DNA of 10,827 bases from Rhodospirillales bacterium. Lineage in GTDB: Bacteria > Pseudomonadota > Gammaproteobacteria > Steroidobacterales > Rariloculaceae. Where the stretch lies: assembly GCA_024640665.1 (NCBI GenBank), contig JAHEEO010000098.1:1-10827 (forward strand). Reading direction: 5' to 3'. A program made the translations under genes and the position numbers. Below, one piece after another: positions 5,709 through 10,827 of this stretch (position 1 is the stretch's first letter; each line of letters starts with the position of its first letter). The notes under the pieces were generated by a model. It was given only the letters and a program-made list of their open reading frames with translations. It had not been told where the DNA came from and did no database searches.

Positions 5709-8006
5709 TCAGCACAATCTAATGTGCGCAATTTCAAGGTCCCGTTCTTCGGTTGTGGGATCAACAGCACTGACAACGCTGCCAATAACCGCTGCCAACG
5801 AGTACCCGTTGGCTCTAAGTTCGTCAACACATGCCGCTGCGCGATCGGCTGGTACACCGCCTACCAAACCGCCAGCCGTCTGCGGGTCGAACAAAATAGC
5901 ACTGTTAACGGGGCGAATCGCGCCTGCGCGTGTGCCTTCGGTTGACCCGGCGATTGCATTGTCAGCGGACAGCCACGGCATCGCAGCGCGCTGATTGGCA
6001 GCATGCAAACTCGAATACCAACCACTCGCCAGCGCATCTAGCGCGCCTGGCAGTAGAGGTAACGAATCGGCAAAAAGCTCGAGTGCAAGCTTCGAATCAC
6101 GGATCATTTCGGCAAGATGCCCAACTAAACCAAAGCCAGTGACGTCTGTTACGGCACTAGCACCGTGCGTCCTCAGTATTGTGCTGGCTGCGCGGTTCGA
6201 TAGCCGCATTGTCTCAATTGCGGTGGCTATCGCGCTGCCATGGGCCTGCCCACGCATATGTGCGGCAAATAAACAGCCGGTCCCGAGCGGCTTTGTAATG
6301 ATCAATTTGTCGCCTGCCCGAAGCCCTCGCTTTCCGAGCACTTGTTGGCCATCAATCAGACCGGTCACTGAAAACCCAAGTGAAATTTCACTTCCCTCAC
6401 TCGTATGCCCGCCAACTAATTGCGCGCCGGCCGCCGATAGCATCTGGACTGCCCCCGCGAGCATTTGATGCAGCTCACTCACCAATTTCGCCTCCGGCCA
6501 AACCGGTAATGCGACAATCGCCAGTGCAGTCTGCGGCTCAGCACCCATCGCATAGAGATCATTGAGACAGTGGTTCGCGGCTATCGCGCCAAATACGAAC
6601 GGATCATCAACGATCGGTCTAAATGCATCGACCGAAAGGGCCACCAAACGATCTTGTGGTACCGCAACAATTGCTGCGTCATCTCGGGACATCATGTCGG
6701 AACGGACATCGTGTCGTCGCTCGATTTTCAAAGGGCGCAAAGCTTGACTCAAAGCATCGGCACCCAGCTTGCCGCCACACCCCCCACAGCGCATGCCATC
6801 TGCGACGGCACTCTTGGGCATTAAGGCTGCAAAAGACACTGGAAGCCGGCGATCCGGCTCCGGCCGCATGGCGCCGTCCGGCGTGAATCGGTGCATAAAT
6901 CGCTGATCAATTCTATCTTTCCAGCGCCAAACCCATTGACCTTCGGCAGACCATCGCCCGCGGGATGCGATAGCGTAGCGGTTGCCGGTACTGATCAGGC
7001 TCAAGAATCGACGCTGTGGTTTGAAAGCCTTAAGGGGCTCACCCAACGCCGCACGGCGCAAATTCTCTGCCAATGGCATGCCTTGACGCACCGCAAAAAC
7101 ACCGGCCTTCGGGCGAGGCTGAGTGACGCTGGTCGCGACATCCCCCACTGCGAACACACATGGATGCGACGTGCTTTGCAAGTACTCGTTGATCGTAATG
7201 AAGCCGTGTTCGTCCGAATCAAGACCGGACTCTGCAAGCCAGCTTGCGGCCGCAGCTTGCGTTACCCACAAGACTGCATCGCATTCAATATTGCCGCCGG
7301 CTGCCGTAGTTACACCGCTCTCACTGCGCTGTGTCACCCGCGTGTCCGTCGTAAGCCGAATGCCGCGCTCATTCAAGATGCGACGCAGCCGGCGCCGAAC
7401 GCCCGCATTGTGCATCTCCAGGATGTCGCCACCTGCTGTGACAATTTCAAGCTTGGGCGGCAGCGCCAATGCGCGAAACCGGAATTGGGTTGCCAGCGCT
7501 AACTCGACGCCGGCCGCACCGCCGCCCACAACACAGACTTTCAGCTGCTCAGAGGCCCCTTCGATTTGCGCCTCCAGGCGACGCCATTTATCGAGGAATT
7601 GATCGATTGGCTTGGCGACCAGCACAGCGGGATCATCTTGTATGGGTTTGCTAGCAACCTGGGGCGTCGATCCCGTGTTTAAAGACAGTACGTCAAACGG
7701 CAGCGGTGGCCGCCGTTCGAACTGCACCGCGCGACCAGTTAGATTGAGACCGGATACCTCCGCGTTTATGAAACGGACACCGCACGATGCACTCAAGGCC
7801 ATTAAGTCAATATAGGCATGCGTACTTTGATAGTGGCCTGCAACAACGCCGGGCAGCATGCCTGAATACGGAGACTGATAGCTGCGGCTAACTAGGGTTA
7901 CTCGCAAGCCGGCGACTGGCGCCATTGCGAACGCTTTCAATACCGAGACATGGCTATGACCCCCGCCGACTAGAACGAGGTCTTTGACGACCGGCGGAGC
8001 TAGCAC
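5709..8006 (-). CDS. selD: FAD-dependent oxidoreductase-SelD fusion (selenide, water dikinase)
   Basis: The product is 765 aa from GTG 8006. Residues 1 to about 385 are a pyridine-nucleotide-disulfide-type flavoprotein domain: FAD motif VGGGHSH (13-19), second Rossmann motif VGGGAAGVELA (160-170) and the FAD-binding AVGDV (286-290). This is the domain known as the N-terminal extension of SelD (TIGR03169 type). Residues 405-765 are SelD, which makes selenophosphate from selenide and ATP. Its catalytic site reads Cys410-Gly-Gly-Lys413 (CGGK), equivalent to Cys17 and Lys20 of E. coli SelD. Also present are RDDAAIV (441-447), the NDLYAMGA block (482-489), GGHTSEGSE (532-540) and FDPQTAGGL (706-714). 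The key position is Cys, not Sec, so no recoding is needed. The flavin domain may supply or handle reduced selenium for the kinase, but this is not settled. It is the last gene of a minus-strand unit, 10 bases after the DUF4159 gene. Confidence 0.95.
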   Translation of the reverse strand: MLAPPVVKDLVLVGGGHSHVSVLKAFAMAPVAGLRVTLVSRSYQSPYSGMLPGVVAGHYQSTHAYIDLMALSASCGVRFINAEVSGLNLTGRAVQFERRPPLPFDVLSLNTGSTPQVASKPIQDDPAVLVAKPIDQFLDKWRRLEAQIEGASEQLKVCVVGGGAAGVELALATQFRFRALALPPKLEIVTAGGDILEMHNAGVRRRLRRILNERGIRLTTDTRVTQRSESGVTTAAGGNIECDAVLWVTQAAAASWLAESGLDSDEHGFITINEYLQSTSHPCVFAVGDVATSVTQPRPKAGVFAVRQGMPLAENLRRAALGEPLKAFKPQRRFLSLISTGNRYAIASRGRWSAEGQWVWRWKDRIDQRFMHRFTPDGAMRPEPDRRLPVSFAALMPKSAVADGMRCGGCGGKLGADALSQALRPLKIERRHDVRSDMMSRDDAAIVAVPQDRLVALSVDAFRPIVDDPFVFGAIAANHCLNDLYAMGAEPQTALAIVALPVWPEAKLVSELHQMLAGAVQMLSAAGAQLVGGHTSEGSEISLGFSVTGLIDGQQVLGKRGLRAGDKLIITKPLGTGCLFAAHMRGQAHGSAIATAIETMRLSNRAASTILRTHGASAVTDVTGFGLVGHLAEMIRDSKLALELFADSLPLLPGALDALASGWYSSLHAANQRAAMPWLSADNAIAGSTEGTRAGAIRPVNSAILFDPQTAGGLVGGVPADRAAACVDELRANGYSLAAVIGSVVSAVDPTTEERDLEIAHIRLC

Positions 8007-8016
8007 GAGTCTCTGC

Positions 8017-8859
8017 TCAGTGCGACATCGAATAGATGACGTAATTGACGGCGAAACGATATGCGAGTGCCGTCATTGGTTCGGGATAGTAAGGATCGTC
8101 TGCGTGCTCCCATGCATCACCAAGATCCATGTTGAAATTGATTGCGACCATAAGTCGGCCGTCGTCGCCGTAGATACCTCGCCAATGCGGGGTCGTGCCG
8201 CCCTTCTCCCAGGTGATGCCGCTGCGCGCCGCATAAGCACCGGGAATCTGGATGCGCTGGTCTAGATCGTACAAAACATGCAGCAACGTATCGTCTTCAG
8301 GTATTTCTATAATGGCGCGATCCGGGAAAACGCGCACCATCGATTCGTAAAAAGCGCGCCACTCGAACTCACCCCAGAAGTCATCCACCATCAAGAAGCC
8401 GCCGCGTAACAGGTATTCACGCAACCGCGCGGCCTGCAGATCGTCCAAATACCAATTGCCGACCTCGACGGCATACAGCCATGGGTAGTTCATGAGTTCG
8501 TCGTCATCTAAAGAGACAATTCGACCCTGCTGAGCGGTTGCAACTCGGGTCAGCCGACTTAAGCCCTGCAGCAAATGCACTTCGGCCTCGGGAAAGTCTG
8601 TGGTCCAAGCACTGCGAAATCCGCCTCTGCGCCCGAACCCATTGCTGGAATAGGCCAACCGAGTGAAATAGAACTCACTCTCATAGGCTTCCATGCCGCC
8701 TTCTGCATATACCTGGCCGTGCGCAGCGCCAGTCAACAGCAGCGCACTTAGACAACATGTTAGAACCGCCGACCCGATTCGGCTGGCTTGCGTATGCGCA
8801 ATCAAACAGCGGAGTGAGACTCCTGCCCACAACAACGGTTTGCCGCAAACCCGCGTCAA
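8017..8859 (-). CDS. Secreted DUF4159 domain protein
   Basis: The frame runs 280 aa from TTG 8859, which overlaps the upstream gene's stop codon. A more natural start may be the TTG near 8805 (residue 19). It has AGGAG 14 bases upstream (long spacing) and gives a clean signal peptide: polar n-region, hydrophobic core SAVLTCCLSALLLTGAAHG, and cleavage before Gln-Val. The mature part matches DUF4159: FYFTRLAYS, WTTDFPEAEVHLLQGLSRLT, LDDDELMNYPWLYAVE, LREYLLRGGFLMVDDFWGE and VAINFNMDLGDAWEH. This family has a class-I-amidotransferase-like fold and is often exported in proteobacteria, myxobacteria and planctomycetes. No enzymatic role is established. It is co-directional with the DUF1592-type gene and selD, so it is probably co-transcribed with both. 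A functional tie to selenium is not shown by the sequence. Confidence 0.85.
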   Translation of the reverse strand: MTRVCGKPLLWAGVSLRCLIAHTQASRIGSAVLTCCLSALLLTGAAHGQVYAEGGMEAYESEFYFTRLAYSSNGFGRRGGFRSAWTTDFPEAEVHLLQGLSRLTRVATAQQGRIVSLDDDELMNYPWLYAVEVGNWYLDDLQAARLREYLLRGGFLMVDDFWGEFEWRAFYESMVRVFPDRAIIEIPEDDTLLHVLYDLDQRIQIPGAYAARSGITWEKGGTTPHWRGIYGDDGRLMVAINFNMDLGDAWEHADDPYYPEPMTALAYRFAVNYVIYSMSH

Positions 8860-10827
8860 TGCGCACCAGCCTGTTTCATCTTAAAGGCAGCACTAGTCGC
8901 GACCCCCTCAACCAGAGCAGAAAAGCGATAGTCGTCCTTTTCGGCTGCAGCCACTATCCCACGGACTGTCGGCATATCTTCAGGCTCCAGGCCCCGTCCC
9001 AATGCATAGATCATCAGCTTTTCGGTTGCGACACCAACAAATCGTTCGGGCGTGCGCAGCAATATCTGGCGCAGTTCTTCCGGACCATTAAAAACCGTGC
9101 CATCGATCATTTGACCGGAAGCATCGACGACACCACCAGGCTCCTTTTCGCGCCAACGTCCCACAGCATCGAAAGACTCGAGTCCCAATCCAAGCGGATC
9201 CATGATGTCGTGACACGATGCACATACCGGGTTCTCTCTGTGTTCCGCGAGACGTTCTCTTACCGACCGCGCTTCCTGACCCGCTTCATTTTCCGCGAGC
9301 GCAGGCACATTCGGCGGCGGTGTTGGGGCCGGTGTGCCGATCACATTCTCCAAGATCCACTTGCCGCGCAGAACCGGCGAGGTGCGATTCGGATAAGAGG
9401 TCACGGTTAATATACTGCCGTGTCCCAAAAGGCCCTTGCGGCGCCCATCCGGCAGTTCGACGCGCCGAAAATGGCTGCCATATATTCCGGGAACATCGTA
9501 GTGTTCGGCGAGCCGCTCGTTGAGGAAAGTGTAGTCGGCGTTGATTAGATTCAGCACGCTGGTATTCCGCGTAATGACATCTTCAAACAGTAGTTCCGAC
9601 TCGCGCCTCAATGCGCTTCTCAAGTTTTCGTCAAAGTCAGGAAACGTGTCGATATCCGGCCTAGCGCTTTGCAGATTCCTCAAAAACAGCCACTGCCCAG
9701 CAAAATTATCAACCAGTGCCGTCGCCTTTGCATCGGCCAACATGCGGCGAATCTGCCGAGAATACTCTTCGGGCTGAGAAAGAACTCCGCGTTCTGCTAA
9801 AGACAACAATTCCTCATCGGGAATACTGCTCCAAAGAAAAAATGACAACCGCGATGCCAAAGCGATATCGCTGAGAGGATAAACTTCTCCAGGCAAGGCT
9901 TCATTAGAATCAGCTTCTTCGCGAAAAATAAATGCGGGACTAGCAAGAATGACTCGCAGAGCGTTTTGAATGCCAGCCTCAAACCCGCGCTGCTGGCTGG
10001 CCCGCTGATATGCTGCCATCAAAAGCGATTGATCGTCTTCCGTCACCGGTCGACGATAAGCGCGGCGTGCCAGTGCCGTTATGATTTCTTCTGCGCAAGC
10101 TTCAGCATCAACATTGGCTTGTGGCATACAACTGAAAATTCGGCGCCGGCTTTCTGTGTCACCAGGACCGGTCGCATCAAATGGACCACGCAGATTTACA
10201 TAGTCGACGACCGGCAGACCGTTCATATTCTGCAAGTCCAGGTCGCGGGTGTGCAACTGCAGCGGCTCGTGAGTTTGCGCAGAGTTGCGGCGCACAAAAG
10301 CAACACTGACATCATGTGCTCCGGCCGGCACGAAGATGCGCGTTCTCAGTCGCTCGTCAATCGTGTCAGCAGCCGCCGAGAAATTTGCGTCTGACATTTC
10401 ATTGTCAGCTTCGCCGCCAACTTGCTCGAAAAATGCACGCTCTCCATCTATCGCAATTTCGAGCTGGTGCGGCCACTCGAGTCCCGTCATGTATCCGACG
10501 ATATTGCGCCTCAAGAACACGCTGAATTCATAGTAAGCATCCAGAGGGAATTGATGCTTGATCAAAATACCGCCCCGCGTGCCCAGTGGTAGATCGCCGT
10601 TATGGTCGGACTGTGCCAAGTCAGGCGGCGCGCGAAAGATTCGACTCACATTGGGTGTTTCGGGATCGCCGACAGCAAGCGCCGCAACAACAGACGAAGC
10701 CGATAGATATTGCTCGAGCAACGACGGCGACACGCGCAGAATTTCCGCGATGTTGTCGAAGCCGTATCCCTCATCGTCGGCCGGCAAAAATTCTGCCGGA
10801 TCAATCTCAATACCGAGCAAATCACGT
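8856..10827 (-). CDS. DUF1592/DUF1588/DUF1585 cytochrome-like protein, N-terminus cut by window edge
   Basis: The frame is open to the right edge and the protein continues past it. The first visible residues (Arg-Asp-Leu-Leu-Gly-Ile-Glu) are an internal part of the DUF1587 motif, so no start codon lies in the window. Domains in order: DUF1587 (LPADDEGYGFDN, right end), a beta-rich carbohydrate-binding-like module, DUF1595 (ITALARRAYRRPVTEDD), DUF1592 (ILASPAFIFREE, SRLSFFLWSSIPDEELL), DUF1588 with a c-type haem motif Cys-Ala-Ser-Cys-His (codons at 9224-9210) followed by DIMDPLGLGLESFD, and DUF1585 (EKLMIYALGRGLEP...). The family is exported and haem-bearing, is known best from planctomycetes, and its biochemical role is undetermined. 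Full-length members usually carry a further N-terminal cytochrome c domain, expected outside the window. The stop overlaps the start of the DUF4159 frame. A DUF1552 protein is the usual companion of this family; here DUF4159 sits in that place. Confidence 0.93.
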   Translation of the reverse strand, partial: RDLLGIEIDPAEFLPADDEGYGFDNIAEILRVSPSLLEQYLSASSVVAALAVGDPETPNVSRIFRAPPDLAQSDHNGDLPLGTRGGILIKHQFPLDAYYEFSVFLRRNIVGYMTGLEWPHQLEIAIDGERAFFEQVGGEADNEMSDANFSAAADTIDERLRTRIFVPAGAHDVSVAFVRRNSAQTHEPLQLHTRDLDLQNMNGLPVVDYVNLRGPFDATGPGDTESRRRIFSCMPQANVDAEACAEEIITALARRAYRRPVTEDDQSLLMAAYQRASQQRGFEAGIQNALRVILASPAFIFREEADSNEALPGEVYPLSDIALASRLSFFLWSSIPDEELLSLAERGVLSQPEEYSRQIRRMLADAKATALVDNFAGQWLFLRNLQSARPDIDTFPDFDENLRSALRRESELLFEDVITRNTSVLNLINADYTFLNERLAEHYDVPGIYGSHFRRVELPDGRRKGLLGHGSILTVTSYPNRTSPVLRGKWILENVIGTPAPTPPPNVPALAENEAGQEARSVRERLAEHRENPVCASCHDIMDPLGLGLESFDAVGRWREKEPGGVVDASGQMIDGTVFNGPEELRQILLRTPERFVGVATEKLMIYALGRGLEPEDMPTVRGIVAAAEKDDYRFSALVEGVATSAAFKMKQAGAH

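Noticed and set aside
6770..6800. Possible selenocysteine at the SelD active site
   Set aside because: The catalytic position is an ordinary Cys codon (Cys410) and the frame has no internal TGA.
5995..7602. Plus-strand ORFs of 157, 203 and 159 aa inside the selD region
   Set aside because: They are antisense to the clearly conserved FAD-SelD fusion, have low-complexity arginine/alanine/serine-rich translations, and resemble no family.
8757..9410. Plus-strand 217-aa ORF
   Set aside because: It is antisense to the DUF1588/DUF1585 part of the large minus-strand gene and has no recognisable domain.
1..10827. CRISPR array, insertion sequence or long terminal repeats
   Set aside because: No spaced direct repeats, transposase frame or long inverted repeats were seen. 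The only repeats are short hairpins in intergenic gaps.

Overview
The window is a moderately GC-rich bacterial segment carrying eight genes. Its core is a selenocysteine (Sec) locus: a gene with an in-frame UGA that I read as Sec, a thioredoxin-reductase-like flavoprotein just upstream of it, selA, and selD fused to an N-terminal FAD oxidoreductase. The SelD fusion, the PEGA protein, the DUF4159 protein and the DUF1592-type cytochrome-like protein suggest an uncultured, probably marine or soil, proteobacterium (gammaproteobacterial or myxobacterium-like). That placement is inference, because no phylogenetic marker is present.

Layout, left to right. Positions 1-279 hold no recognisable gene, only a weak promoter candidate. 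A small orphan gene (280-699, +) is followed by a secreted two-PEGA-domain protein (892-1503, +). A short convergent gap with a hairpin (1531-1549) separates these from a minus-strand pair: the TrxR-like gene (4171 to 3251), then the selenoprotein gene (3220 to 1592). A conventional reading breaks the selenoprotein into a 96-aa and a 434-aa ORF at TGA 2932-2930. Read through, it is a 542-aa protein with a Sec97-Ser-Thr-Cys100 motif. The TGA is followed at the right distance by a perfect 8-bp hairpin with a GGUC loop, a good bacterial SECIS candidate. selA (4270-5685, +) diverges from the TrxR-like gene. It converges on a second minus-strand unit, DUF1592-type gene (running in from beyond the right edge) -> DUF4159 gene -> FAD-SelD fusion. 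The first two of these overlap and the last two are 10 bp apart.

How the genes fit together: SelD makes selenophosphate from selenide and ATP. SelA uses it to convert Ser-tRNA(Sec) to Sec-tRNA(Sec). The SECIS would recruit SelB to decode the UGA in the neighbouring gene, and the TrxR-like flavoprotein is the likely electron source for that selenoprotein. selB and selC (tRNA-Sec) are not in the window and must lie elsewhere. The selenoprotein belongs, as far as I can recognise, to the poorly characterised UGSC-type (UxxC) selenoprotein group. Its Sec region resembles the Sec site of glycine-reductase GrdB-type subunits, which suggests a reductive bond-cleaving enzyme of unknown substrate.
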